DNA of 64,000 bases, taken from the NCBI RefSeq assembly GCF_000002995.4, contig NW_025062477.1:5056649-5120648 (forward strand), read 5' to 3'. Source of the stretch: Brugia malayi (Eukaryota; Nematoda; Chromadorea; Rhabditida; Onchocercidae). Shown here piece by piece: positions 50,201 through 64,000 of the stretch. The notes under the pieces are model-generated. The model did not search any database and was not told the DNA's origin. It saw only the letters and a list, made by a program, of their open reading frames with translations. Both the position numbers and the translations under genes were made by a program. The number at the start of each line of letters is the position of its first letter. The stretch's first letter is position 1.

Positions 50201-52940
50201 TACCTGATCCATCACTGGTATATGTATCAGATATTTCACATCCAGAGGAGATGGATCGAGATGTACTGGATCAGGCAGTAAATGATGATGCAACGATAGA
50301 GAATAAACCAGAATTATTGCTGCAACAAAGCAAATATCCAGCATTGAATCAAATGCTTGGTAAATATTATTTCAATATATGGTTTTGTAATGAGCTAAGT
50401 TAATCGAAATTTCTTTTTCTGTCATGGACTAGTCTCATTTTTTTTAACTTGAATTTACTGGTTACAATATGTTTATTTATTTATTTTTTTTTTTAGTTTA
50501 ATTTTTAAACACTGATTATTTCCTGGGTAGTTGTGTTCATTCCTTTTTTGATTCTAATTTATAGGAAATATTTCACTATAGTTTTTGAGTTTTAAAAAAA
50601 TAAAAACAAAACAGTCAGACGTTCAGAAGATGTTCCTATAGTTCGTTGGTAGCAGTACCGAAAATATACAATGTAAAGTATGACGAAACCAGAGGATACC
50701 ATTTTCTGTTGTTCAATTTTTCATTTCGAATTATGCTTTCTTTTTATTCATAAATTCAGCTGTCCTTTTTTTCTTTTTCGAACCAGATGCTAGGATTAAT
50801 GAATTTGTAACGAAAAACGTAATTCATTTTTTTATGATTTCTGAAAGGTTTCTACGAGTTTCATACTTCAGAATCGATGCGCATTATGTTCGAAGCACAA
50901 CTGGAAAAAATGAAGGCAGAGAATTTCGCAGATGATATTAAGGCTCAAATTGAGCTGCAAAAGGTTTGCTTAATATATTTATTTTGCTTAAAAACTGAAA
51001 TAAATCTACTTTGTACAGTTAGAATCAGGCAGTGATTCATTTAAACCTCCAGAATTATTTCAGTCATATCGAAATTTGTTGCGATCTCGAATTGATGCTA
51101 TAACAAAACAAATAACAAATTTGCGGTCATCGGGTATGAGCTGTTTTTATGCACGAATTGAAGAGCTAGGTATTGAGGCATCGACACCAAGTTTGTTGCT
51201 GGAAAATGCGAAAGAAATTGTTGCACATCACAAAAAAATAACGGTTGGTTTTTGAATTGAAAAAAACATTTCTGATATTTTGCAAAAATTGATATTCTTA
51301 TTCGATATTATTAGACTTGTGCGACAAAACGGAAAATAAAAGCAAAGAAATATAATCAGATTTTGAGCTCTGTATCTGTGTTAAAAAGATTTTTATCTTT
51401 GCATTTTTTTTTTTTTGATGCTAAATTATACTAATATAGCGTAATTTTTAAGGCAGAATGTGCAGCCCTGGAAAGTGAAATTACTGCTTTAGAAATGTCC
51501 AATCAACAATTAGAAATTAAAGTACGTCGGCGGGAAGAATTGGAATCTGCCAAAAATACAAATAATACTGCCACGCTTTCAAATGCCAACAGCCAGTTGT
51601 TAAATTCGCTTTGTGCTGCCAATTCCCTGGTACTTGCTGAAAACTTCCAAGCTCTGACTGCACACAACAAAAATTTATTGAATCGAGTGGCGCAACTTGC
51701 AGATAAGGTCAGATTCATTTTCATCATCGACATATAAGATGTATTAAATATTTACACATTTTTTTATCTTCTGAAAATCTAAAAAAATTGGCATAAAGAA
51801 TAATTTATGTGTTGTACTTCACCGCTCTCATGTTAGGATTAAATTTTGAGAACTGTGAAGGATTTTTTTTTTTTTAATTCGTATCTTTAATTGAGAATAT
51901 GAATGTTACAGGAACCGAACTATCCTCTATCTAATATGCCAATAGCACATTTTATTTTGTCAAAATATTTTTAGAGTGATATTATCGGAAACGCTACTAC
52001 AGATGTCAATAATCATGGAACATCAGCACAAGATGGACTTCTGTCACCACAGTCGGATAGTGCCGTACTGACATTTTCATCCGCTCCAGGTAGTGAAATA
52101 TTTAGTGTGTTCTAGAATCCAACAAAAGATAAATCTGTTAACTACAAAATCGAATTTTCGGTTTACGAAATAAAGTGCACATATGAAATTGGTGTTCGCA
52201 ACAATACATATTTAAGGTGGTTTTGGACATCAGTCTTCCACTCAGTCGACCTTAACTTCACTTTCTGTTGGTGCCACTCCACTGAAACGTTCTCGACAAC
52301 GCCAGATCCGGAACGGCGTTGCCAAAAAACCACTTTCTGGGTCCAACAAACAACCTAGTGATCCGAAAGAGGATGAGGAAATGGAGCGGAAAATTCAGGA
52401 TATTGTTGCGAAAGCTTTAGAAGTAAGATCTGATTGCCGTCCAAACTGTTTTTTATATTTTAAATTCGATATCTTTTAATTTAATCCACATCACATCGCT
52501 TTTTACTTTGGTGTAGCTATGTGCGTTAACAGTTTGAAAACAAAAATTTCAACGTATTAGCGGTTGCAAAGTTTAAAGTTTATCAATATGTTTATGGTTA
52601 CTGATTTTAAACTGAATTTTTAGGTAGAAATTCCGATTGCAGGAATATTTCATTTCAGGTAGACAGTGCTGCAAAATGTGCAGAAAAAGAACGACGAGCA
52701 CGAGGTGAAAAGCGTAAAGAAAAAAGTATAATACCCGGGAATGTGCGTTCGATAGCTGACGTGACAATGCCTTCCGTAACCCTTTTGTCGTCATCGGAGA
52801 AACCAGCTACACTATCTTGCGCCCCTGCGTCTACATCCATAACAAGTGATAGTGAAGGTCGAATTTCATGTTCTGCTTCTTACACGTTAACAAAAAATAT
52901 TGAATCCAGCGACAGTGTCAGGTCTTCTGTTGATGAGTAA
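44274..52940 (+). CDS. DOT1L: DOT1-type histone H3 lysine-79 methyltransferase
   Basis: DOT1L methylates H3K79 in nucleosomes without a SET domain. Seventeen exons: 44274-44521, 44669-44752, 44905-44968, 45335-45544, 45929-46119, 46243-46398, 46617-46711, 47063-47169, 47453-47748, 48004-48211, 50116-50359, 50848-50963, 51019-51243, 51453-51707, 51975-52089, 52217-52422 and 52659-52940. All phases agree and give 1033 residues. The catalytic core has VFVDLGSGVGQLV (SAM motif I, about 220-232), GIEIASLPNRYA with the SAM-binding Glu, KWMKWYGKK, NNFAF (about 304-308) and STKPYGLPNRTI. A Ser/Arg-rich region with an AT-hook-like GQRGRPRKIP follows, then a coiled coil (about residues 630-790) of the kind that binds AF10 in other animals. 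Two alternative acceptors exist for the exon at 51019 (51064 also works in frame). An AATAAA lies at 53047. Confidence 0.95.
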
Positions 52941-55900
52941 AATACGCATTTCTGTGATATGTTATTGTGGATTTTCAAAGAGTTGAGCTAATGAAGAATT
53001 AGTAAAAAAAATTGGAGTAAAAATTTGCAATAGGAATGAAATTTACAATAAAATTTACGAGCAAAACTAAATAATTGGCTGGATAAGTACCTTGATTAGA
53101 GCAGTTTATTTTTATCCATAATTGGAACAATACAATGGAAGAGAAATAGTATCTTTTCATTCAGCAAATTCAGATTATTTCCAGAAAAAAAAACAAATAA
53201 GATGAAATGTTAGAATAAAATGAAAATAACAGGTAATAGGAGGAGGATCTCAGCTTGCTACAATTTTTTTTTCTTACCATTTCTGATGCTCAATTCTCAA
53301 TAACTCTACTACTGCCAGTTCTGTGTTCTAGGTTATTTTCACTTTTTACTGCTTCGTTAGTTAATTTCGACTTCATTTTTAGAAGAAAATATTTCTTCTT
53401 TCACTTTTTTTCAGATTGAAGAATGCTCAAATTTAAATTTTTAGTTGATATCCTCCAATACTTTATTTTGAATTCCGATTAAACTTTCAAGAATAACGGA
53501 TATATACAGGGCTTTCTATGGCGCAGAAGTTTTTTTGTTATGTCATCATGTAACGATGCCTTTCAGAAATGTTTTGTATATAAAGTGCATCCGGATTTAA
53601 TGTTTCAAGTATTGTTTGTGGCTACCTTGTTTTGTTAAAAGGTACTATTATTTGGTTGGTGGTATTTCAGTTAGTATTTGTCTTAATTCCAAATTTTGCA
53701 TTTCAGTTTTAAATAGAATTAGAATAATTATGCTATAGAAGTCTTGATGATACTTTGAAATGACAAAAAGAAAAATCTTCTAAGTCTTTATGGAATTTTT
53801 GTTAAATTTTATGTTTCATCAATGTAACTAAAAGTTCCGCATCCGTCTTAGTTATTTCAGCAATCCGGTGTTTTTCTCAGGCAAATAAAAATTGATTATT
53901 GACATTTCTTTTCGAAGCATTTGCAAATAATCGAACAATTAAAAACTGAAATCGAATAATTAAAAATAACAATAAAAATTAAAATGAAATGGTTATCAAT
54001 TTGCTTCTACTTTTTAGCATTCAATTATTAAACTTGAAACTGAAGATTATTAAATTTTTAGACTTTTATACATCCCTTAATTCTCAAATGAAGATTGTAT
54101 GTACAATTTAAGTCGTCATATTTAGGGCAAAATACATGTAAAAGATCATAGCAGCAAAAAGAATTCAAAAATACAGCGGTCAAATTTAGATTATACATTC
54201 ACGACAAACACAAGCTTAGTCCTTCTAATTTTTCGTTAATTTCTTAATAAATTAATAATGACCGATTTATTTCTTATATGAAATTGATTTTACATATTTC
54301 AATCATAAATTTCGAAAATGATCATAAAGGTAATCGTTGAAAGGTGTAAGTAAGTTAGGTGAAGTGTTTGTTTCTAATAAGGTATTTGTTTGCCAGTAGT
54401 GAGAAGAGTTGATTGGTTGGTGTAAATCTCGAAATTGAAGATGAAAAAGAAAGTTCGAGTATTTTAAAAAATAAATGGAAACAAAAGAGAAAGAATAAAT
54501 GAAGAATTATTCTCCAAATATCATCAAAAAAGGGAACGGCAGTAAAGACTGAAGTTGTTGTTACTGTTGTTGAATGTTTCATAGAAAAAAAAAAAAAGTT
54601 TAAAAGCGTTAGAATTGATCGGATTGAAAGAATTAATTTCGAGAACTAAATGAATTTAAATATAAAATCTGTTTTTTACACATCCTTCTGCCGCCTTGAT
54701 TGTTTTCGTTTTGTTGCAAATTTAAAAATATATCAATTTTAAATTTTGGATGCATCTTATAAATTATTGCTTTTATTCGTTTTAAAATATTTTGATTTTA
54801 AACTTTAGAAAAAATTTTAGAGAAAGATGTATGCTAATTTCACACTATTTATTAAAGCATTTATGGCAATACTTTTAAAAAGCATTTATGCAATACTTTT
54901 GCTTTTAAAAAGAAAAATCCCTTAGAATTTTAGAAAAGAAAACGAAAATAAGTGATAACTCTAATTCTTGATCTCATTACAACGCAAGGGAGTTGTCAGT
55001 AAAGTAGTTAAATATGTGTTACCGATTTTTTTTTTTTGCCTTTTCTTGTTTTTCCCTGATTTTTCTTCATAATTCCTCTCATTCCTTTTGTTTTTTTTCA
55101 AATTCCAAAATTTTTCATAAATAAAAATTTCAAATTACGAAAAACTTTTCCTTTCTTCTCAAGCATACAAAATTTTTCTTGCTATTGTAGAATTTGATGT
55201 AACTTTTTTTCGACAAAATAAAGTGCCATTAAAAAATAGATAAGTTTTTTTTTTTTTGCAATATTGATTTTATAGCCTATAATTTCTTCCCATCAATACA
55301 ACAGTTTTGTTTTCTTTTTTTAGAACTGTTATATCTGTTCGACTTTACTTCACTGATAGTGTTCGGTTGATAATCATTTCTTTTTTTCGTGAAATCAGAT
55401 CAGATCAAGAACACTGATCGATAATTGATCGATAACGATCAATTATCATCCACTCGTCTATTGTTTTAGCTTCACATTCATAACTATATGTAAATTGTTT
55501 CCAATTACGCTACCGGTTATGTCATTTCATTAGAAAAAAAAGTTTTTTTTTTTAAATTATTGCCGCTTACTCTCTGACATTAACTTGCCTTAACTGTTTA
55601 ATGTACATAATATAACAATATGTAAGATATCACGTGACAAATTCCGAAAAAAACAGAAAAATCTTGGAATTTAGCTTAATTTTCTAAAAAATAATTGAAT
55701 CTAGAAAATCCGTATTTTTATCATTCATTTCAATCGCTATTTGTTATTTTGTTTTTTATATGAATCAAAATTTTTTGTATGAATTTTGAATGAATCAAAA
55801 CATTATCTCGATTAAATTCACTGTAGAACATAAAGAAATTTATGTTTCATCATTCCTAATGAATATATAAATTCGAACTTTTGAGTTCAAATTCAAATTC

Positions 55901-57549
55901 GGATCTAAAATTCAAATTTCTGCCTATCATAAAGCTTCTCCTTCCACTGATAATATTCCAAACTTAATGAATAGCAAGAGAGAAATGAAAGGGCAATGAA
56001 TAAAAAGAATCGATATGAGTTGGATTAATAGTAGACGCGGCAATGTCGCACAATGTTCACTTTAATGTCTCAAAAATATCAAGCAAAATTGGCAAGGTAA
56101 TATTAAATGTTAGAAAGTTGAACTTTTTTCTTTCATTCTTTTCCCACTATTATAAGATCTTTCCGAGAAAAAACTAAACATTTGCAATTAAGTTTATGAA
56201 AATAAGGTTAAGAAACGAGGAAAATCCATATTAAATATATGAAATAAACCAAAGAACAATTAATGACAATTATATAAATCAGTTTAAATAAGCACTTCCA
56301 TAACGATGTCAATAAATTAAACCAATAAGTAAATTAATAAGCTCCTACAAAATAAAAATATTTTGGTGAAACAAACTAAAAATATACAGAACTGTTTGTT
56401 TAAAATAATAATAAAGTTAACTATGATTAATAATTATAATATACTTCATAAAAACTTTTTTCTTTTCTGTTTTTTAGAAGAAAAAGAAAGAAGGAAAAAG
56501 CATAAACGTTTCAGTATATTTTGTTTAGATTTCATGGAAATTTGAATCTGAATCGAAAAAAAAAGGAATGATAACAAATCTGTGAAAAAAAAATAAATCG
56601 AATGATAAATTTTTACGTATGCATACAATGTGCCATACGCAATTTGCGTCATATATGACGCGAACCTTTTCTTAAGTAATTGAATTAAAAGCATTTCCTT
56701 GCTTATAGCGCTCACTCTGAGAGCAAACTATCGCAAAAACAACCAAGATGAAAGAAAAAGAATAAAATATTGGAAATGTGAAGAGTATTCCTGACCCAAA
56801 AATTTTTCATAAACGCTCATGTAGACTGGACACTGGCCGCGATTGAAAATAGCCGCTTTATTTTTTCCGATGTAAGTTATTCGGTGCGGGATTTTGTCTC
56901 CCCTGACTTGTTTTTGGCTTATTACTTCAACAAATCAAATGAAACTTATTGCTTGAATTTAATTTAATGAAACTTGATGAAGTTTAAGTTCTAATCGAAA
57001 TTTTTGATGTTTGATTGAAAACACTTAAATGAAGCATAAGTATTAATGTTTAAAGTAAAGTTGGTGGAGTCAGATGCTAAATGGAAAGAGGCAAATACAA
57101 AATGTTAAGCTTACCAGCTTTCGGAAACATCATGTATGTAAATGTCTTAGGATTTGGTATAACTTACGTTGCCAGTTATGAAACTATTTGCTGACTCATC
57201 TTTGCTTATATTAAACCTGAACTTAATTCCAAAATTTGCTTGATTTTGATTAAGCTTATTCCGATTCCTTTTAATTTTGACCAGGTTTTCCTTGATTTCA
57301 AATCCAGTTAGTCCAAACTCATTAATCTAGTTAGTTAATGGGCGATTTATCAGCTTTAAGTTTTGTCTTATTTTTAGTGGAATTTGTTTTGATTGTTCTT
57401 TAGCTACTTGAAATTTAGTATCGATTTTTCCAGTTATAGTCTTCATTCTTATTTCTTCTCAAATAAACAGAATTCTGGATTCCATTTGTTCTTGTCTTAT
57501 TTTTTTCTTCAAAACTATCTTTGTCTAAGATTAGTTTTTGACATTTCAG
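52941..57549. other. DOT1L 3' flank and upstream region of the proline-rich gene
   Basis: About 4.6 kb of AT-rich sequence with many T tracts and no convincing exon. It contains a perfect 12-bp hairpin (55420-55447) and a near-tandem duplication of about 22 bases (54854-54876 and 54879-54900). A GC-richer block at about 56815-56910 includes a GATGTAAGT donor at 56872, which could end a non-coding first exon of the downstream gene. Confidence 0.4.
55420..55447. repeat. Perfect 12-bp hairpin
   Basis: The arms 55420-55431 and 55436-55447 are exact reverse complements with a 4-base loop; more GATC-containing sequence lies just upstream. Confidence 0.75.
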
Positions 57550-57582
57550 GGAATTAAAGTTGGTTATGATGTATTGTTAAAA

Positions 57583-60500
57583 ATGGACATAGGCACTAAT
57601 GAACTTACACGTCCATTTCGAATTCCAAGGCGGAGAACTGGTGAAAATAGCGCAGCGGATGGTATACCGGATAAGGTGAGCTAGTGTGTGGTCTTATTTC
57701 GAAATCTTACATTGGTGCATTAATTTGGGAAAATGTGCAAATTAAACAAGTTTATAAGTTATTTAGCAACTCATTAGGTAAGTAAATTTAGTCTAAGGCT
57801 GGTGTATATGGTCAGAAAGGGACTAAAAAAGGAACCAGCAAGGTAGGTTAAATATGTTTTCAGTGACTGTTAATTTAGCTGAACGCGGTGGCAAAGATTG
57901 GGTGATAAACTCTACTGTTGTTTTTTTATCATAAATTTAGGCAAAGAATGGTTTGTGGTTTTCCAGCTTGCTTCAACAAGTTTTAATTTGCATTGTCTCC
58001 TTGGCCTTTGGTTTGGAAGCCAGAATGTTAAAGAATCCAATCCAAGGGTTACTTTGTTTCATCCTGTTCCAAAATGTCTCGTTTTAATAAAATAATTTGA
58101 AGTAAATGCTAAATTCTACCATTAAATTTATCATCTGTTTATTTAGACAAAACGACTTCGTTTGGGAGGTCAGTCAGATTCACGTTCTCCACTTGCTTCG
58201 ACATCTTCGATTCGCAAGAACGATTCAGCATTTTCTAGTCGCATTGTGCCGCTCACCAAAAAGAAGTTAGTAACGTTCTGATCCTGATGAAATGAACTAA
58301 ATGTTTACTGATACTAATATGCGGTTTATATTAAAAGAATCTGTTGGTATGGATAAAATCATTATGTGCTTTTAGTTTGGATTTAAAATCGAAATGAAAA
58401 GTTTAGTTATTAATTTTAAACAAAATTTTTTGTTCCAGTAATTATTTGGCATCATACTTGCCACATTTTTCCGAAAAATTTGCTTTATTATTCCAGGACT
58501 ACACAGGACCACCAGCAAACCTCCACACACTCAAGAAAATCGAAACCTGGAGAACTTTTTGATCGAATCTTAGACTCTATGGTAAACCCTCCGAAAGAGC
58601 GGAAAAAAGATACACGTAAAGCTGTTTATATATTTATATTTTTGTAATATCTAAATACTTTCGATTGACTTATATTGTAGACTACAAATTTGCATAGTAG
58701 TTGTCACGAAATTGAAGTTTTATACCAATTCTGACCTCCTTTTTTAATCTAGCTATTATGGATCTTCGAATTGGAATTTTTTTAATAAGGCTGGTCTGTT
58801 CAATATTTCTTTAAGTTTATGATAATTTCGACGAATCTTTAAGCTCAAGATGATATCGATGAAGCAGGTCCAAGTGGTATGACGGCTAATATCATTAGTA
58901 GTCCACCTAAACGAAGTACTTCCGGGCTTACGCGTGAAGATTTGGAGCGTCATCAGAATGATGACTCGTCATGCTATGCATTCATGCAAAGAGAAGGATT
59001 AATGGAGCGTTTACTTGGACATAAAATGCTTACGGGCCGTGTGGATTCTCATGTTGTCCTTGGTTTTTTACCATTTGATCCTAAAGATAATTTGCCATCC
59101 AGAAATCGCAAAAATGTTAGCTTTCGATCATGCTTTTTGCCGTACTTATAGAATACATTTGTTTTTACAACATTTCTCCTATATAATTTTGTGTACTGAA
59201 CAGTCATAATATAAATTATTAAGCTGAAGTTATTTATCCTCTTATATTGAAGCATGGAATCTTGCGCTTAATCATAAGCTTGAAATTACATTGAAGTCTT
59301 AAAAAATTTTTTCTAGTCAAATAGTAAAGTGGATGATTTTCCAATTATATGTGAACCGCCACCTGTTGGTGTTGCAAATGAGGAAAGACGGGGGCCAAAA
59401 ACGCCACCTGGTTCACCAGGGCATGACGCTAATTCATCAGTACTCTCTTCACGAGGTGTTGGTTCGGCTTCACCTTCCAGTCCTCCGCCTCCTCCTCCTG
59501 TCGATGAAACCCTTGTTTTATCAGTAGAGGTAAAGCTTGTTTTCTCTAATAGTTACCACTTTTGTTGCAAGAAATTAGCTGAAGTTCTCTTGATGTAAGA
59601 GTTGGATTGAACTTGATCTTGTATATTTTATTCAATAGTATTGAGAAATGTGAATTAACAGTTTTGGTTTTCAGGGTAGTAAACCAAAAATAGAGGAAAC
59701 GCCTGATTTGATAGCTGAAATGGCAGAACTTACGAAACTTCCGCATAATCAGCTGGCGGAATGTTTGGGTGAAGAGTTACAGAAAGCGATGAAACAGGTT
59801 CGAAAACTTAGCCAATTCCTAATTGCTTGTTTACTTTAGGTTCGAAGACTAAAACTATAGATATGCCACAAGAACATGGGTTATTTACAGTTTTAGTTAA
59901 TAGTTTTGAAACTTACCTGACTTTAATGCAAACATTCTTTGAAGTTTGCAGAAAATATCGATATAATTTTGCTTTAAAGCTGTGTCAAAAATTGTCTTGA
60001 ATTGACAGAATGTTGCAAAGGATGTGTGAATTAGTTTATTCATTTAGGTTGATCACAAAGTCTTACTTGAAACACTGAAAGATGCATTGCTAAAGGTTGG
60101 AAAGAAAAACGATGATCAACAAGACGGGTACATCTTTACCTATATCCTTTTCTAAAGGTTTATGCATCCTATTTGTCAAGCTTATCAATAACTGTTATTA
60201 TTTTATTTACAGGCAAAATCAGACAGCTTCCAAAGAAGACATCCACATGTATCCAGTAGAAATGGATTTGGAAAGTAATAAAAGTGTTAGTGGGAATGGC
60301 GTCTTGTTGCCACCTCCACCACCTGCACCTCTAACACCACCCTCACCGAATATGGTTCCAGCTTTACCCGTTGGCCTTTCTACTGCCCCTGTAGTGATGG
60401 CATCTGCCGTTTTGCCAACACCTCCACCACCTCCACCCTTGGTTATGTTGCATCCTGCTAATGCCTCTCAGGTTCTTGTTAGCACGTCAACAACAGGAAA

Positions 60501-62741
60501 TGCTCCATCTTTATATTCATATTTTCCTCCACCTCCACCTCACCAGCTTACTGTTGATCAAAATATTAGCTCTTCTACGGTTGCTGGCCCTCAAAAATCA
60601 TCTACTGCTGCTGCATCTGTTATTTTCGGTGGTGTACCATATGCCGCTAATCTTGTTGCATCATCGTCATTAACGGTACCAACAGTGCCATCTTTAAATC
60701 TTGCATCACATGCAACAGCGCAACCTTCAGGTTCTACTTTTCTCTCACGAGACATTTTTCCGCTCCTTTTCTACTTTTCTTGACGTAATTTTTGTTAAAT
60801 AACGTAATTTCTTTTTCATATTAAGATTCAGTATTGATGATTTCTCAAGTTTCAGGAATAATGAGTGCATTCCAGAATATTTCCACAACACTATCCCATG
60901 TTACTGCAACTCCTACTGCTTCTGCCGCTGCACCATATACAAATCAAACTCCAGCATTTGCGTTGTATCCTGGCTCATCTTCTGAGCAATTACCACCCAC
61001 CACAGCTACCTTTGCAGCTAGCAATCACTATCCATCAGTCACGCTTGCGCACAACAGTCATTATAGTTCAGCGAATGTTAGTAATAATAACAGCCCAATA
61101 TTAAAATCGAATAATCACCCAGCTGTTATGCTACCACCAACAGTGCTACATCCTTATGCCAGTGCTACAAATTACAATATCTGTAATACTTCGATATCAT
61201 CATATTCGGTGCCTACTACTTCCTGCACAACCACCACAGCCAGTGGATCATTGACAACAGCAACGTCCTTGCAACAGCAATTACACCAGCAGCCTCCAAA
61301 ACCGCTGATAGTATCAAATGCATCATTCGGCTGCGGGTCACATCAGACTGGAACTGGTACTTATTCAACTACAAGCAGCAATTGCAATTTCTCCGAATTA
61401 AGAACATCACAAAATCCGTATCGCTCGCAGTATCGGACTACAAATTATTCTCCACCACCACTACAACAGCATCATCAAAAGCATCAAAATCCAGGGACCT
61501 CAGCAGATAGTACTGCTGGTACTAGTACTTTCGGTACACAACATCAGCAGGACGAAAAATCTTTCTCCACTAGTTATTCATGTCTTCCACCGCTTCAGAT
61601 GCAAGCTTCCCTGGAATCTCTACCTACAAACAATGCAGCATTCAATGGTGGTGAGACAGGCTCATCGCGGTTTCTTTCATCTGGTGCTGGTGCTATGAAA
61701 ACAGAATCTGTTCCGATTAACGCAGCTTTAGCGTCGGGCTACAATTCTGATTTATCACTACCTGGAGGAGCTGTCAATAGTACATCAGGGAATTTTGGCA
61801 GCTCGAAATCATCTGATGAGCCAGTTTCAGTGCCATCCAGTCAAAATGTTATTAAAACATTGCTTTCTGCTTTATCTATCCCACAGAGCAGTGATAGCGC
61901 TGCTACTGTTACTGGCGGTGTTGCTTCCAATAATCCCACTTCAGTACCTGAAATTAACGATGGAGATAGGGAGGTTGATTTTTGTTGGCCACCGGCAAAT
62001 ATGGATGCTCGCTGGTCCCATGAACCTGGTCCATCTGTATCCGAAAAGGGGAAAAAAACAATACTACACCAGCCGCCATCATCATCCTCTCAGTCAACGA
62101 ATACTTCGCGGATGATGTTTTTTGATCAACCGATGAAGGTTCATATATTTATTGTATTTGTTCATACATAATACCATTATTAAAAAAATCGAAGGAATTA
62201 TTGAAATTGGTGAAGGTTAGATGTATTGTTTTTTCTCTATATTCGAAATGCTATTTATCCGTGTTTGGTTCATGTGCATCTTGCTTTCTACCAGACTCAG
62301 AAATTGGGCGAGCGAGTAGATTTTAAGTGCTTGGGCTTAATTTCAAATTAATAAGGTGATTTCTCATTTATTATTAATAAGGGAAAAGCTCATATTATCT
62401 TTTAGGCATCTACAAACTCACCAGCTTTGACACTACGTGCAGGGACACCAATGGTACGACCTCGTCCCCCAGTTCCTCCGCCAGTCCAGAATCGAATGCC
62501 TCTTAATAGGTTACCCAGAGGACTACCAGGATCGTCACTCTCGGGATTACTATCGGGAGGGGTTCGGGTAAGACCACCTTTCAGACCGTCTGGATTAGCA
62601 ACTTGTTCACCTTTTCCCTCTCTGGCAGTTCCGCCGTTGAGACCACGGATCACGCCACCTTTCTTTGCAAGACGGCAGCCCTTTCCACTTAGACCTACTC
62701 TGCCGGGTATACGCCCCCCTCGACCACCATTTCTGCGATAG
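57583..62741 (+). CDS. Large proline/serine-rich protein, family not recognised
   Basis: Eleven exons in consistent phase: 57583-57675, 57798-57842, 58147-58265, 58497-58615, 58844-59115, 59317-59529, 59675-59797, 60048-60127, 60213-60730, 60856-62138 and 62406-62741, giving about 1066 residues. The start is the first ATG after a TTTCAG acceptor at 57549; the frame is open back to the acceptor, so coding exons could lie upstream. The N-terminal third is basic and Ser-rich (RPFRIPRRR, KKGTSKTKRLRL), with short conserved-looking parts (GELFDRILDSM, GFLPFDPKDNLPSRNRK). A helical segment follows (LPHNQLAECLGEELQKAM). Then come proline runs (PPPPPPAPLTPP-type), long Ser/Thr/Gln-rich sequence and an Arg-Pro tail (RPPRPPFLR). 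The composition suggests a nuclear, RNA- or transcription-linked protein, but this is a guess. A GTAAGT donor lies nine bases after the stop. Confidence 0.8.

Positions 62742-64000
<1,259 letters not shown>

Noticed and set aside
57898..58095. 65-codon plus-strand frame in the proline-rich gene
   Set aside because: It lies in an intron, is hydrophobic, and has no fitting splice sites.

Overview
The window reads as nuclear DNA of a parasitic-type nematode. It is strongly AT-rich, with compact multi-exon genes whose introns mostly end in T-rich TTTCAG-type sites. Many start codons lie a few bases after a splice-acceptor sequence, as expected for spliced-leader trans-splicing, and many genes are co-oriented and tightly spaced. 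The base composition and gene architecture fit a filarial or other spirurine worm, but the sequence alone does not name the species. No bacterial genes, CRISPR arrays, rRNA, tRNA or intact transposons were recognised.

Thirteen genes were assembled exon by exon, with reading phase checked at every junction. From left to right: a minus-strand trio of UXT (prefoldin-like), CENPX/MHF2 and EMC3 (6.4-7.7, 4.9-5.5 and 2.4-4.4 kb); plus-strand PDCL (phosducin-like, 8.3-10.2 kb) and NPRL3 (GATOR1, 11.3-15.3 kb); and a minus-strand block of WDR45/EPG-6 (24.0-27.3 kb), kish/TMEM167 (21.4-22.0 kb), POP7 (19.7-21.4 kb) and FDXR (16.1-19.1 kb). Then come plus-strand BRD7/9 (28.8-33.3 kb), a minus-strand ABCB9/HAF-type half transporter (34.4-39.1 kb), plus-strand DOT1L (44.3-52.9 kb) and a large proline/serine-rich protein I do not recognise (57.6-62.7 kb).

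Most products are conserved eukaryotic housekeeping or regulatory proteins: ER membrane insertion, chaperoning, nutrient/TOR control, autophagy, lysosomal peptide transport, Fe-S/steroid electron transfer, RNase P and chromatin. NPRL3, WDR45 and the ABCB9-like transporter share a lysosome/autophagy theme, and BRD7/9 and DOT1L a chromatin theme. This may be coincidence.

Points for a second look: a 21-base gap between the kish stop and the POP7 start; a GC-AG intron inside the BRD7/9 bromodomain; a GC-richer island with an unexplained 44-codon ORF between the convergent BRD7/9 and ABCB9 genes; a frame-breaking (poison-like) exon in DOT1L; a duplicated 3' splice site in BRD7/9; perfect hairpins in the UXT/PDCL promoter region and in introns; and orphan coding-like fragments at the left end and in the 5 kb ABCB9-DOT1L spacer.
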